Shown here piece by piece: positions 1-9,644 of a stretch of DNA of 64,000 nt. This DNA is from Sphingobacteriales bacterium (GTDB lineage: Bacteria; Bacteroidota; Bacteroidia; Chitinophagales; Chitinophagaceae): the NCBI GenBank assembly GCA_016192105.1, contig JACPUV010000026.1, positions 342,378 to 406,377 of the forward strand. Reading direction: 5' to 3'. How positions within the stretch are numbered: position 1 is the stretch's first letter; each line of letters opens with the position of its first letter. The notes under the pieces are model-generated. The model was not told the origin of the DNA, ran no database searches, and saw nothing but the letters and a program-made list of their open reading frames with translations. Both the position numbers and the translations under genes were made by a program.

Positions 1-1
1 T

Positions 2-142
2 AAAGAAAACGGTCCGGCGCTGGTGGGGATCGAACTGCAGAGCCGTTCGGATTATGAACAACTCCTGCAGAAACTGAAAGATTCCAATATCGGGTTCTCC
101 GAAATAAACAAAAACGACCAGTTGTTTGGTTACCTGGTGTAA
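2..142 (+). CDS. ilvA: Threonine ammonia-lyase, C-terminal end (partial)
   Basis: Only the last 46 codons lie in the window; the gene runs off the left edge. The tail has the sense GPALVGIEL, then a short helix-rich stretch, then a final LFGYLV before the TAA. This matches the ACT-like regulatory end of Bacteroidota IlvA, which deaminates threonine to 2-oxobutanoate at the first step of isoleucine synthesis. No catalytic residue is visible, so the call rests on the tail pattern alone. It is followed by a 132-bp gap before gltB on the same strand. Another ACT-domain enzyme cannot be excluded. Confidence 0.6.
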   Translation, partial: KENGPALVGIELQSRSDYEQLLQKLKDSNIGFSEINKNDQLFGYLV

Positions 143-283
143 AGATTTGATCCATATCAAATTGTGGATAAGTAACCAATGAATCCTCTATCCTCATGAA
201 AGCAAATTCGTAACTTCAGTCGTTTGCTTGCTGAATGAAATATAGTTAACGGCTGTATTCACTTAAACTTAACATTGCACCAC

Positions 284-3200
284 ATGGCAGGCAACCAGGG
301 ACTCTATCATCCTTCCTACGAACATGATGCATGCGGCATCGGATTTGTCGCGAATATCAAAGGTCATAAATCTCACCAGCATATCTCCGATGCGCTGACG
401 GTGTTGGAGAACATGGAGCACCGCGGTGCCTGTGGCTGTGAGCACAATACCGGTGACGGTGCCGGTATCATGATCCAGACCCCGCATGAGTTTTTCTTCG
501 ATGAATGCCTGAAACTCGGTGTTCATCTCCCCTCTTTTGGAAAATACGCAGCCGGAATGGTCTTCTTCCCGAAAGATATCCGTCTCCGTGAAGAATGCCG
601 CGATATACTCAACCGTACGGCGGAGCAACTGGGGATTGAAGTCCTGGCTTACCGCAAGGTTCCGGTCAACACATCGGGTATCGGCCCCACGGCCCTGAGT
701 GTGGAACCGGAGATCGAACAGGTTTTTGTAGCCTGCCCGGATCATATCGCCAACCCGGATGACTTTGAACGGAAACTATTCATTCTACGGAATTACGCCT
801 CTCACCTGATCAACAATACGGTCAGAAAAGATGAGATCGGTTTTTATATCGCTTCGCTCTCTTATAAAACCATTGTTTATAAAGGGCAACTGACCAGCCA
901 CCAGGTAAGGGAATATTTCCCCGACCTGAGCAATAAGCGAGTGGTCAGCGCTTTTGGATTGGTGCACTCCCGCTTTGCCACTAATACTTTTCCTTCCTGG
1001 AAACTGGCCCAGCCGTTCCGCTTCATTGCACACAACGGGGAAATCAATACACTTCAGGGTAACCTGAACTGGCTGAAGACAAGTGAAAAGGGATTCACAA
1101 CACCCTACTTCACCCCGGAAGAGATGGAAATGCTGTTACCCATCGTAACCGAAGGCCAGAGCGATTCTGCCTGCCTTGACAATATGATCGAACTGCTGAC
1201 ACTGACCGGACGCTCGCTGCCGCATGTGATGATGATGCTGATCCCCGAAGCCTGGGACGGCAATGAGGATATGGACCCGGTGAAAAAAGCTTTCTATGAA
1301 TTTCACTCTTCCTTTATGGAACCCTGGGACGGGCCGGCCTCGATCTCTTTTACTGACGGAAAGATCATTGGTGCCACACTCGACCGGAATGGACTTCGCC
1401 CTTCCCGGTATTGTGTAACAAACGATGACCGTGTGATCATGGCCTCTGAAACAGGCACGTTGCCGGTTGACCCCGCCATCATCCTGGAAAAAGGCCGCCT
1501 GCAACCGGGCAAGATGTTCGTGGTGGACATGGAGAAAGGAAAGATCATCAGTGATGAGGACCTGAAAAAAAATATCTGTTCGCAAAAACCTTACGGTGAA
1601 TGGCTGAATAAATATAAGATCCGGCTGGAAGAATTACCGCAACCCCGGATCATGTTCACCCACCTGGAGCACGAGCAGGTATTTAAATACCAGAAAACAT
1701 TTGGCTATTCCACCGAGGACCTGGGTACCCTCATTGCCCCGATGGCGCTGGAAGGAAAAGAACCGATTGGTTCCATGGGCAGCGATGTGCCCCTGGCCAT
1801 CCTGAGCGACCAGCCCCAGCATCTCAGCAGTTATTTCAAACAACTTTTTGCACAGGTTACCAACCCGCCGATCGATCCCATCCGGGAGCGGCTGGTCATG
1901 TCACTGGCTACCTTTGCCGGCAATAACGGGAACCTGTTACTGGAAGATCCGCTCACTTGTCACAGTGTGGCACTCAAACACCCGGTGCTGAGCAATTTTG
2001 AACTGGAAAAAATCCGGAGTATTGATACCGGTTTATTCCAGGCAAAGACCATTCAATGTTATTTCAGGGCGGATGGCAAACCCGGTTCACTGAAAAAAAG
2101 TATTGACCGTATCTGCAATTATGCCGTGGATGCAGTACAAGACGGGTTCAAAGTATTGATCCTGCAGGACAGGGCCATTGACTCCAACCACGCCCCGATC
2201 CCATCCCTGCTGGCTACATCTGCGATCCACCATCACCTCATCCGCAAAGGACTAAGGGGACAAGTAGGGATCATTGTGGAAGCGGGTGATGTTTGGGAAG
2301 TCCACCATTTCGCCTGTCTCGTTGGCTTTGGCGCTACTGCGGTGAATCCCTACCTGGCACTCTCCTCCATCCGTGACCTGCTGGAAACGGGTAAACTGCA
2401 AACGACCCTGACCGAAGAAGAACTCAAGAAAAATTATATCAAGGCCGTCAACGACGGATTGCTGAAAGTATTCTCTAAAATGGGAATATCCACCCTGCAA
2501 TCTTACCAGGGAGCCCAGATATTTGAGATACTCGGGCTGAACAAGGATGTAGTTGGCAAGTATTTCACCGGCGCCACCTCCCGTATAGAAGGGATGGGAC
2601 TGGATGAGATTGCACGGGAAGTGCTGGCCAAACATTATTTCGCCTTTAGTAAAAAAGATATCCCGGCCGACCGCCTGCCCGTTGGCGGTCTTTACCAATG
2701 GAAGAGAAAGGGTGAATTTCATTTATTCAACCCGCAAACCATTCACCTGCTGCAGCATGCCACGAAAATGAATGACTTCAATACGTTTAAGAAGTATTCG
2801 AAGCTGGTGAATGAACAAAGTGAGAAAGCCTGCACACTGCGCAGCCTCTTCCAGTTCCGGAAAAACCGGCCTTCTGTTTCTATTGATGAAGTGGAAGCAG
2901 CAGAGAAAATATATAAACGTTTTGCCACCGGCGCCATGAGTTTTGGTTCCATTTCATGGGAAGCACATACCACCCTGGCCATTGCCATGAACCGCCTCGG
3001 TGCCAAAAGCAATACGGGCGAAGGGGGTGAAGATGAAAGAAGGTATGAAAAACTGCCGAACGGGGATTCCATGCGCAGCGCGATCAAACAGGTGGCTTCG
3101 GCCCGGTTTGGGGTGACCAGTTTGTACCTGACTGAAGCAGATGAACTGCAGATCAAAATGGCACAGGGGGCCAAGCCCGGTGAGGGTGGGCAATTACCCG

Positions 3201-4801
3201 GTCATAAAGTAGATGAGTGGATTGGTAAAGTGCGTCATGCCACACCGGGTGTGGGACTGATCTCTCCCCCGCCGCATCACGATATTTATTCCATTGAAGA
3301 CCTCGCACAACTGATCTATGACCTGAAGAATGCCAACCGGGCTGCGCGCATCAGTGTAAAACTGGTGAGCAAAGCGGGTGTAGGGACCATTGCAGCCGGT
3401 GTTACCAAGGCAAAAGCAGATGTGGTCCTGATCGCCGGACATGATGGCGGTACCGGTGCCTCTCCCGTAAGTTCTATCAAGCACGCGGGGCTGCCCTGGG
3501 AACTGGGACTGGCTGAAACACACCAGACCCTTGTAAAAAATAAATTGAGAAGCCGTGTGGTCGTGCAGGCAGACGGGCAATTAAAAACCGGGAGGGATAT
3601 TGCAGTAGCCGCTTTACTGGGTGCGGAAGAATGGGGCATTGCTACCGCCGCCTTAGTGGTGGAAGGCTGTATCATGATGCGGAAATGCCACCTGAATACC
3701 TGCCCCGTAGGTGTGGCCACCCAGGATCCGGAATTGCGTAACCGCTTTCATGGAAATCCTGACCACGTGGTGAATTTCTTCAGGATGATCACCCAGGAAT
3801 TAAGGGAGATCATGGCCGAACTTGGATTCCGGACCGTGGAGGAGATGATCGGCCAGGTAGATAACCTGGAGATGAGGGATCATATTGAACACTGGAAGTA
3901 TAAGAATATTGACCTGTCAGCCGTATTGTATAAAGAACCCAATTCCATGTACACCACCCTGCATTGCAGCGAAGAACAGGATCATGGTTTGGCAGACAGC
4001 CTTGACTGGAAACTGCTGAATGCCGCCGCGGCTGCGCTTGAGCGGAAGGAAAAAGTAACCGGCCATTTCGTGATAAAGAATACAGACCGGACAGCAGGTA
4101 CCATTCTTTCCAATGAGATTACCAAAAAATACCGGGCGGAAGGTTTAGCGGATAATACCGTTCATTTCAATTTCAGCGGTACTGCGGGACAGAGTTTCGG
4201 TGCCTTCAATACAAAGGGGATTACCCTGGAACTCGAGGGAGATGCCAATGATTATTTCGGAAAAGGATTAAGCGGTGCCCGGCTGATCATTTATCCGCCT
4301 AAAACCGCCACCTATACTCCCGAAGACAACAGCATTATCGGCAACGTGGCCTTTTATGGAGCCACTTCCGGGGAAGCATTTGTCAGGGGCAAGGCCGGGG
4401 AGCGGTTCTGCGTGAGAAATTCCGGCGCCAATGTAGTGGTGGAATCCGTGGGCGATCATGGTTGTGAATACATGACCGGAGGTAAAGTGGTAATCCTGGG
4501 CAGCACCGGGAGAAATTTTGCGGCCGGTATGAGCGGCGGTATCGCCTATATCTATGATGTGAAAGGAAAGTTTGCCGGGAACTGCAATAAGGAAATGGTG
4601 GACCTGGATCCCTGTGACCTGAATGACAAGAATGAGTTGTTTACCCTGCTGCAGAAACATGTGGAATACACAGGCAGCACAGCAGCAAAATTCATCCTGG
4701 AAGACCTGGATAACCAGTTACAGCATTTTGTAAAGGTATTCCCGAAGGATTATAAGAAAGTGCTGATGCAGAATAATAAATCGAAGATAAAAGCTGAATA
4801 A
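284..4801 (+). CDS. gltB: Glutamate synthase large subunit (GOGAT alpha)
   Basis: Transfers the glutamine amide to 2-oxoglutarate, giving two glutamates; acts in the cytosol with GltD. The ATG at 284 is preferred over an in-frame TTG at 275. It puts the catalytic Cys17 after a short propeptide (DACGIGF), as expected for an N-terminal nucleophile class II glutaminase. Order seen: glutaminase domain (about 17-430), central domain, FMN/2-oxoglutarate synthase domain (about 800-1200) with a GGTGASP stretch, and a GXGXG beta-helix at the end. The [3Fe-4S] ligands are Cys1129, Cys1135 and Cys1140 (C-x5-C-x4-C). At 1505 residues it has the family's normal length. gltD follows after 146 bp, and an ammonium transporter lies further downstream, so this is an ammonium assimilation block. 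Confidence 0.97.
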   Translation: MAGNQGLYHPSYEHDACGIGFVANIKGHKSHQHISDALTVLENMEHRGACGCEHNTGDGAGIMIQTPHEFFFDECLKLGVHLPSFGKYAAGMVFFPKDIRLREECRDILNRTAEQLGIEVLAYRKVPVNTSGIGPTALSVEPEIEQVFVACPDHIANPDDFERKLFILRNYASHLINNTVRKDEIGFYIASLSYKTIVYKGQLTSHQVREYFPDLSNKRVVSAFGLVHSRFATNTFPSWKLAQPFRFIAHNGEINTLQGNLNWLKTSEKGFTTPYFTPEEMEMLLPIVTEGQSDSACLDNMIELLTLTGRSLPHVMMMLIPEAWDGNEDMDPVKKAFYEFHSSFMEPWDGPASISFTDGKIIGATLDRNGLRPSRYCVTNDDRVIMASETGTLPVDPAIILEKGRLQPGKMFVVDMEKGKIISDEDLKKNICSQKPYGEWLNKYKIRLEELPQPRIMFTHLEHEQVFKYQKTFGYSTEDLGTLIAPMALEGKEPIGSMGSDVPLAILSDQPQHLSSYFKQLFAQVTNPPIDPIRERLVMSLATFAGNNGNLLLEDPLTCHSVALKHPVLSNFELEKIRSIDTGLFQAKTIQCYFRADGKPGSLKKSIDRICNYAVDAVQDGFKVLILQDRAIDSNHAPIPSLLATSAIHHHLIRKGLRGQVGIIVEAGDVWEVHHFACLVGFGATAVNPYLALSSIRDLLETGKLQTTLTEEELKKNYIKAVNDGLLKVFSKMGISTLQSYQGAQIFEILGLNKDVVGKYFTGATSRIEGMGLDEIAREVLAKHYFAFSKKDIPADRLPVGGLYQWKRKGEFHLFNPQTIHLLQHATKMNDFNTFKKYSKLVNEQSEKACTLRSLFQFRKNRPSVSIDEVEAAEKIYKRFATGAMSFGSISWEAHTTLAIAMNRLGAKSNTGEGGEDERRYEKLPNGDSMRSAIKQVASARFGVTSLYLTEADELQIKMAQGAKPGEGGQLPGHKVDEWIGKVRHATPGVGLISPPPHHDIYSIEDLAQLIYDLKNANRAARISVKLVSKAGVGTIAAGVTKAKADVVLIAGHDGGTGASPVSSIKHAGLPWELGLAETHQTLVKNKLRSRVVVQADGQLKTGRDIAVAALLGAEEWGIATAALVVEGCIMMRKCHLNTCPVGVATQDPELRNRFHGNPDHVVNFFRMITQELREIMAELGFRTVEEMIGQVDNLEMRDHIEHWKYKNIDLSAVLYKEPNSMYTTLHCSEEQDHGLADSLDWKLLNAAAAALERKEKVTGHFVIKNTDRTAGTILSNEITKKYRAEGLADNTVHFNFSGTAGQSFGAFNTKGITLELEGDANDYFGKGLSGARLIIYPPKTATYTPEDNSIIGNVAFYGATSGEAFVRGKAGERFCVRNSGANVVVESVGDHGCEYMTGGKVVILGSTGRNFAAGMSGGIAYIYDVKGKFAGNCNKEMVDLDPCDLNDKNELFTLLQKHVEYTGSTAAKFILEDLDNQLQHFVKVFPKDYKKVLMQNNKSKIKAE

Positions 4802-4814
4802 GTTTGGGGCCAAA

Positions 4815-4870
4815 AAGCGGGAAGTTGGAAAGTCCGAATGAAGAAAGACGTTCCAACTTTCAGACTGAAT
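4815..4870. repeat. Heptad array in the gltB-gltD gap
   Basis: Eight consecutive 7-nt units can be laid in phase (AAGCGGG, AAGTTGG, AAAGTCC and so on). Within it AAGTTGGAA (4822-4830) is the exact reverse complement of TTCCAACTT (4851-4859), giving a 9-bp stem with a 20-nt loop. It sits 13 nt after the gltB stop. The weaker 7-nt likeness here makes this one of the less certain members of the family. Confidence 0.5.
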
Positions 4871-4947
4871 TTTTCCGGCTTCCCGGTTTACAGATATTCC
4901 GGCCAATAACTTACGACCAACTATAAACAACAAATGATAAACTGAAA

Positions 4948-6456
4948 ATGGGCAAACCAACAGGATTTAAAGAATTTAACCGGGAACTGCCGGGTAAGCA
5001 GCCGGTGGAAGAGCGGCTGAAGCATTACCATGAATTTATGGGCCGGTACAGCGAAGAGAAGCTGAACCACCAGGCCGCCCGTTGTATGAATTGCGGTGTA
5101 CCTTTTTGTCATCACGGGTGTCCGCTTGGCAATGTGATCCCCGAATTCAATGATGCCGTGTACCGGAAGGACTGGAGAGAGGCTTATGAGGTGCTGACCT
5201 CTACCAATAATTTCCCCGAATTCACCGGACGCATTTGCCCTGCTCCCTGTGAAACAGCCTGTGTACTGGGTATCAACCAGCCGGCCATCACCATTGAAGA
5301 AATTGAAAAACATATTATCGAACTCGCGTTTGATAAAGGATTTGTCAAACCCCGCAAGCCCAATCTCCGCTCCGGGAAGAAAGTGGCTGTAATTGGCTCC
5401 GGCCCCGCCGGGATGGCGGCTGCGGCCCAGCTGAATTATGCGGGGCACTCCGTGACCGTATTTGAACGGGATGAGGCGCCGGGCGGTTTATTACGGTATG
5501 GAATACCTGATTTTAAACTGGAGAAATGGGTGGTGGACCGCCGCGTAGGGATAATGGAAGAAGAAGGGGTCGTATTCAAATGTCATTCCAATGTCGGAGT
5601 GAATGTCAGCATCAATGACCTGCTGCGGGAGTTCAATGCCATCGTACTCGCCGGGGGCAGCACGGTTCCCCGCAACCTGTCCATTCCCGGGCGGGAACTA
5701 AAAGGGGTTCACTTCGCCATGGACTTCCTGAAACAAAACAATAAAAGAGTGGCAGGGAAGGATTTCCTGGCGCACCGGGATATTGAAAGCAATATTTTAA
5801 CAGAAGAAGTAAAAGCTTCCGGGAAGAATGTGGTGGTGATCGGGGGTGGAGATACAGGCAGCGATTGTGTGGGCACCTCCAACCGGCACGGGGCCAAATC
5901 CGTTACCCAGTTCGAGTTATTGCCCAAACCCCCGGTTGAAAGAAATGAATTTATGCCCTGGCCTGCATATCCCATGTTGTTAAAGACCACCACCTCGCAT
6001 GAGGAAGGCGCCAGCCGCCAGTGGGCCGTAGCAACGAAAGAATTTATCGGGGATGAGCAGGGCAACCTGAAAGCACTGAAGATCGTGGACCTGGAATGGA
6101 AGATCGTGGACGGCCGTCCTGCGAGTTTCACCGAAGTGGCCGGATCGGAAAGGGAGATCCCCTGTGAACTGGCTTTGCTTGCGATGGGTTTTGTGCATCC
6201 GCAACAGGAAGGACTTATCAATGACCTGGGTGTGGAACTGGATGAAAGGGGGAATGTAAAAGCAACAGAAAAAGAATACCGCACCAATATCTCCAAAGTA
6301 TTTGTGGCCGGTGATATGCGCCGTGGCCAGAGCCTCGTAGTCTGGGCCATCAGCGAAGGCCGTGAGGCGGCCCATAATGTGGATGAGTTCCTGAATAACC
6401 AGGCCGGTTCGGTACTGGAAACAAAGGACGCTTCTATCCTGTCCCATTTGGGCTGA
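4948..6456 (+). CDS. gltD: Glutamate synthase small subunit (NADPH)
   Basis: Feeds electrons from NADPH through FAD and Fe-S centres to GltB. The 502-residue chain shows two N-terminal cysteine groups (Cys46, 49, 54, 58 and Cys97, 101, 105) for [4Fe-4S] clusters. A first dinucleotide fold for FAD (VAVIGSGPAG, about 146-155) and a second one for NADPH (VVVIGGGDTG, about residue 295) follow. A conserved GDMRRGQSLVVWAI segment near the C-terminus closes the FAD site. Length and domain order are those of bacterial GltD. It follows gltB on the same strand after a 146-bp gap holding a heptad hairpin, and ends just before a strong intrinsic terminator, so gltBD is one transcription unit. Confidence 0.97.
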   Translation: MGKPTGFKEFNRELPGKQPVEERLKHYHEFMGRYSEEKLNHQAARCMNCGVPFCHHGCPLGNVIPEFNDAVYRKDWREAYEVLTSTNNFPEFTGRICPAPCETACVLGINQPAITIEEIEKHIIELAFDKGFVKPRKPNLRSGKKVAVIGSGPAGMAAAAQLNYAGHSVTVFERDEAPGGLLRYGIPDFKLEKWVVDRRVGIMEEEGVVFKCHSNVGVNVSINDLLREFNAIVLAGGSTVPRNLSIPGRELKGVHFAMDFLKQNNKRVAGKDFLAHRDIESNILTEEVKASGKNVVVIGGGDTGSDCVGTSNRHGAKSVTQFELLPKPPVERNEFMPWPAYPMLLKTTTSHEEGASRQWAVATKEFIGDEQGNLKALKIVDLEWKIVDGRPASFTEVAGSEREIPCELALLAMGFVHPQQEGLINDLGVELDERGNVKATEKEYRTNISKVFVAGDMRRGQSLVVWAISEGREAAHNVDEFLNNQAGSVLETKDASILSHLG

Positions 6457-6484
6457 TACAACCGATAAAATTTTTCAACCCAAC

Positions 6485-6517
6485 TGTCTTCCGCATTTTC
6501 CGGGAGACATTTTTTTT
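6485..6517 (+). terminator. Intrinsic terminator of gltBD
   Basis: TGTCTTCCG (6485-6493) pairs with CGGGAGACA (6501-6509), nine pairs including one G-U, with a 7-nt loop. The stem is followed directly by eight T (6510-6517). It lies 28 nt after the gltD stop. Confidence 0.85.
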
Positions 6518-6784
6518 AGCCCAATTCCTTCCCTGCAATAGAATTGTACAAACGCTAACCGGCTCTTACCCGCCTTCTCTTATATCTTAATTCAGTAAAC
6601 CTGACCAGTTTCCCGTACAGAGAACTAAGATTAACGACACGCTCTCCGACTGTCTTCTTTTGTCGTTTCTAATCTGTTCAAACTACCGGGTTTGCAGTAA
6701 AAATATCTTCCTTTTATCCCCGGTTTAGGCCATTTGTAAATTACATTATAAATATTTAATATTTATTTATTTTTTGCGAATTTG

Positions 6785-6815
6785 TTGACTTAACCTAAGT
6801 TTTCATATAAATTTT
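6785..6815 (+). promoter_or_regulatory. Candidate promoter of the ammonium transporter
   Basis: The 466-bp gap between gltD and amt is AT-rich in its right half. TTG (6785-6787), 20 nt, then TAAATTTT (6808-6815) matches the Bacteroidota sigma pattern TTG-N19-21-TAnnTTTG in all but the last base. It leaves a leader of about 100 nt before amt. Nothing else beyond the gltBD terminator was recognised in the gap. No PII or NtrC-type site was identified. Confidence 0.4.
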
Positions 6816-6922
6816 CAAAATTATTTATTAAACTAACACATGTTAACCTCGTATTTTTCTATTTTTAGGCAGAATTTATCAAATAGTTACTTTTTCTAAT
6901 GTTTAACTAAAAAATCTAGCTC

Positions 6923-8317
6923 ATGAGTAAAAGAAAAGCAAAACAAATCCTGCCGTTTGTCTTCCTGGTGGCGGTTGCCATTTTTGCCATGTTTATTAAA
7001 CCCGCCGCTGATTATGTTCCGGGAGCCAGCGATCCACAGTACAGTTCAGCCGACATTGCCTGGGTGCTGGTGTCCACCGCACTGGTGTTTTTAATGACAC
7101 CCGGGCTGGCCTTCTTCTATGGAGGAATGGTTCACCGCAAAAATGTGATCTCCACCATGATCAAAAGTACCGTAGCCGCAGGAGTGGTAGGTATTCTTTG
7201 GGTGGTATGCGGATTCAGTCTTGCTTTTGGTGAAACCGTGAAAGGGTTTATCGGGAATCCTGAAACCTTTGCCTTTTTTAATGGGGTAAAATCAGGTGCC
7301 GCCTGGCCTTTCGCCAATACGATCCCGCTGAGCCTCTTCTCCCTGTTCCAGCTGATGTTTGCAATCATCACCCCGGGGCTGGTGGTAGGTGCGGTAGCAG
7401 AACGTATCCGCTTTACTTCCTACCTGCTCTTTATTTTTCTATTCTCCCTGCTGGTTTACGCACCGGTTGCACACTGGAGCTGGCACCCGGAAGGATTCCT
7501 GGCTAAAATGGGTGCATTTGACTTCGCCGGTGGTACTGTTGTACATATCACAGCCGGTTGTGCCGCCCTTGCTGGTGCCATGGTACTGAAGAGAAGAAGA
7601 TCGCATATCGAACAAAAAGAAATTCCCCCGGCCAACGTACCCTATGTACTGATCGGTACCGGTTTACTCTGGTTCGGCTGGTTTGGGTTCAATGCAGGTT
7701 CCGCCGTTGGAGCAAATTCACTGGCAGTAAATGCCTTTGGCACTACTTCCACTGCCGCTTCTTCCGCAGGTCTGGCCTGGATGTTCTTTGATGTTATCAA
7801 AGGGAAAAAACCTTCTGTACTCGGGTTCTGTATCGGGGCCGTTGTCGGACTGGTGGCTATTACTCCTGCTGCAGGTTTTGTAGGAATTCCCCAGAGTATC
7901 ATCATTGGCCTCGTTGGCGCCCTTGTTTCCAATATAGCCGTTAGTATCAAACAGAAATCCAAACTGGATGACACACTGGATGTATTCCCCTGTCACGGTT
8001 TAGGTGGTATGGTGGGTATGCTGCTTACCGGTGTATTCGCCAGTAAGGCTGTAAATTCAGCGGGTCCGGATGGCCTGTTCTATGGCAACCCGGGGTTTCT
8101 CTTTATACAGTTTAAAGCCATGGCCATTGTAGCTGCTTACAGTTTTGTAGTTTCCTATGGCATCTTTAAGTTCATCAACTTCATCGTTCCGATGCGTGTA
8201 AGTGAAAGCGAGGAAGAGGAAGGACTGGATTCTTCACAACATGATGAGAAATACATGCAGGGCACTTTACTGGTACATAACAACGGCGCCTTTGAAGAAA
8301 AGCCTGCAGATATCTAA
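6923..8317 (+). CDS. amt: Ammonium transporter (Amt/MEP/Rh family)
   Basis: Inner-membrane channel that conducts ammonium. It is 464 residues with about eleven membrane segments after a hydrophobic N-terminal segment. The family signature GGTVVHITAG carries the first pore histidine; the second lies in FPCHGLGGMVGMLLTG. The FYGGMVHRKN stretch after the first Amt helix is also typical. The C-terminus is acidic (SESEEEEG) and longer than the usual PII-responsive tail. No glnK/PII gene is adjacent, unlike in many bacteria. It sits between gltBD and a porin gene, so the neighbourhood links uptake across both membranes to GOGAT. Its own promoter is likely because a terminator separates it from gltD. 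Confidence 0.95.
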   Translation: MSKRKAKQILPFVFLVAVAIFAMFIKPAADYVPGASDPQYSSADIAWVLVSTALVFLMTPGLAFFYGGMVHRKNVISTMIKSTVAAGVVGILWVVCGFSLAFGETVKGFIGNPETFAFFNGVKSGAAWPFANTIPLSLFSLFQLMFAIITPGLVVGAVAERIRFTSYLLFIFLFSLLVYAPVAHWSWHPEGFLAKMGAFDFAGGTVVHITAGCAALAGAMVLKRRRSHIEQKEIPPANVPYVLIGTGLLWFGWFGFNAGSAVGANSLAVNAFGTTSTAASSAGLAWMFFDVIKGKKPSVLGFCIGAVVGLVAITPAAGFVGIPQSIIIGLVGALVSNIAVSIKQKSKLDDTLDVFPCHGLGGMVGMLLTGVFASKAVNSAGPDGLFYGNPGFLFIQFKAMAIVAAYSFVVSYGIFKFINFIVPMRVSESEEEEGLDSSQHDEKYMQGTLLVHNNGAFEEKPADI

Positions 8318-8401
8318 ATAAAATCGAAAAAGGCACTGCATGGTGGGATCAACTTCTCGCAAAAGCTCATCCCTGCTGTGCCCTTTTCTTAACATCTAAA
8401 A

Positions 8402-9520
8402 ATGTACACAATGTTACAAAAATATTTTGTGGCTGTAATCAGCCTGTTTTCCATAACCTGTTCTTTCGCACAAACTGCCTCTGTCACAACCGATTCGATG
8501 ACAACTTCCGCACCCGAAAATGCAAAAAAAGAGCCCGTTTTAGTTATTACCGGATCTGTTGATGCCTATTACAAACTGGATTTTGCCAAAACAACAGCCA
8601 ACAGCCTGACCAGCTTTACCCAAACGCATAATGCCTTTTCCCTGGGCATGGCCAGTGTAAAATTTGAGCACAAAGGAGATAAAGTAAGCGCAGTGGCCGA
8701 CCTCGGTTTTGGTCCCCGCGCTAAGGATTTCTCCTATGCAGATGCCGGGATCACCCAGGCGATTAAACAATTATATGTGAGCTACTCCCCTGCTGATTGG
8801 CTGAAATTCACCCTTGGCACCTGGGGTACGCATGTGGGGTACGAACTGCTGGACCCTCAACTGAACCGGAACTACAGCATGAGCTATATGTTTTCCAATG
8901 GCCCGTTCTCCCATACCGGCCTGAAAGCGGAGGTCAGCAAAGGTAAACACGGATTTATGCTGGGAGTTGCCAATGTCACCGACTTCAGGACCCCTCCATC
9001 CGGCTATATCAACAAAAAATTCCTGATCGCCCAGTACTCAATCGCGCCTACGGAGAATATCAAATTGTATTTGAATTATGTGGGAGGGCAGAACCCGGAT
9101 ACATCAAAAACCAGCCAGTTTGATGCTGTGATAACCGCCAAAGTCTCTGACAAATTTAATATGGGTTTTAACGGCACGATTAACAATACCCGGCTTTGGG
9201 ATGGCAGCAAAAGTATGGACGCCAAAGCCTGGGGTGGAGCGGCCATTTACCTGAACCTGGACCCCAAACCCTGGTTCGGACTTACCCTTCGCGAAGAAAT
9301 GTTCAATGACAAGCACCAGTTCAAAACCGCCAGCTATGCAATGGAAGGTTGTACCATTTTAGCTACGACCCTGTCTGCAAATTTCAAAACAGGCGGCTTT
9401 ACATTTATCCCGGAACTGAGGATCGATCAAACAAATAAGAAAGTGCTGTTTACTGACAAAGACGGTGCCTATACAAAATCGGCTGCCAGTTTCCTGATCG
9501 CGGCAATTTATTCCTTCTAA
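8402..9520 (+). CDS. Putative outer-membrane beta-barrel porin
   Basis: The protein has 372 residues, with a signal peptide ending near SFAQ (about residue 24). The rest consists of alternating beta-strand-like segments with many aromatic and glycine residues, ending in an aromatic (AIYSF), as outer-membrane barrels do. It resembles the OmpL-like/porin families annotated in Bacteroidota next to amt genes. An internal ATG at 8411 is an equally good start. It follows amt by 84 bp on the same strand and is followed by two hairpins. Role in letting ammonium or other nitrogen compounds through the outer membrane is inferred from context only. Confidence 0.75.
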   Translation: MYTMLQKYFVAVISLFSITCSFAQTASVTTDSMTTSAPENAKKEPVLVITGSVDAYYKLDFAKTTANSLTSFTQTHNAFSLGMASVKFEHKGDKVSAVADLGFGPRAKDFSYADAGITQAIKQLYVSYSPADWLKFTLGTWGTHVGYELLDPQLNRNYSMSYMFSNGPFSHTGLKAEVSKGKHGFMLGVANVTDFRTPPSGYINKKFLIAQYSIAPTENIKLYLNYVGGQNPDTSKTSQFDAVITAKVSDKFNMGFNGTINNTRLWDGSKSMDAKAWGGAAIYLNLDPKPWFGLTLREEMFNDKHQFKTASYAMEGCTILATTLSANFKTGGFTFIPELRIDQTNKKVLFTDKDGAYTKSAASFLIAAIYSF

Positions 9521-9523
9521 TTA

Positions 9524-9554
9524 AAAGGGTTGCGGGTAATTCCCGCAACCCTTT
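9524..9554. terminator. Perfect 13-bp hairpin between convergent genes
   Basis: AAAGGGTTGCGGG (9524-9536) and CCCGCAACCCTTT (9542-9554) are exact reverse complements with a 5-nt loop. It begins four bases after the porin stop. No T run follows on the plus strand. On the minus strand a short TTTTAA end could serve the aguB-aguA transcript. Confidence 0.6.
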
Positions 9555-9612
9555 CAAAATAGTTAACCGGTCGCCCGGTTAGACCTATCTAAGTGGCAAG
9601 CAATCGTTAGCC

Positions 9613-9639
9613 GCCCCCTGTTTCCACAGGGGGCTTTTT
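9613..9639 (+). terminator. Intrinsic terminator downstream of the porin gene
   Basis: GCCCCCTG (9613-9620) pairs with CAGGGGGC (9627-9634) over a 6-nt loop and is followed by TTTTT. It lies six bases before the aguA stop codon on the other strand. Confidence 0.85.
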
Positions 9640-9644
9640 GCATT

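Noticed and set aside
163..171. Exact DnaA box (TGTGGATAA) between ilvA and gltB
   Set aside because: One exact 9-mer is expected by chance in 64 kb and no second box is close.
5709..6461. 250-codon minus-strand frame inside gltD
   Set aside because: Ser/Thr-rich shadow of a well-defined enzyme gene.
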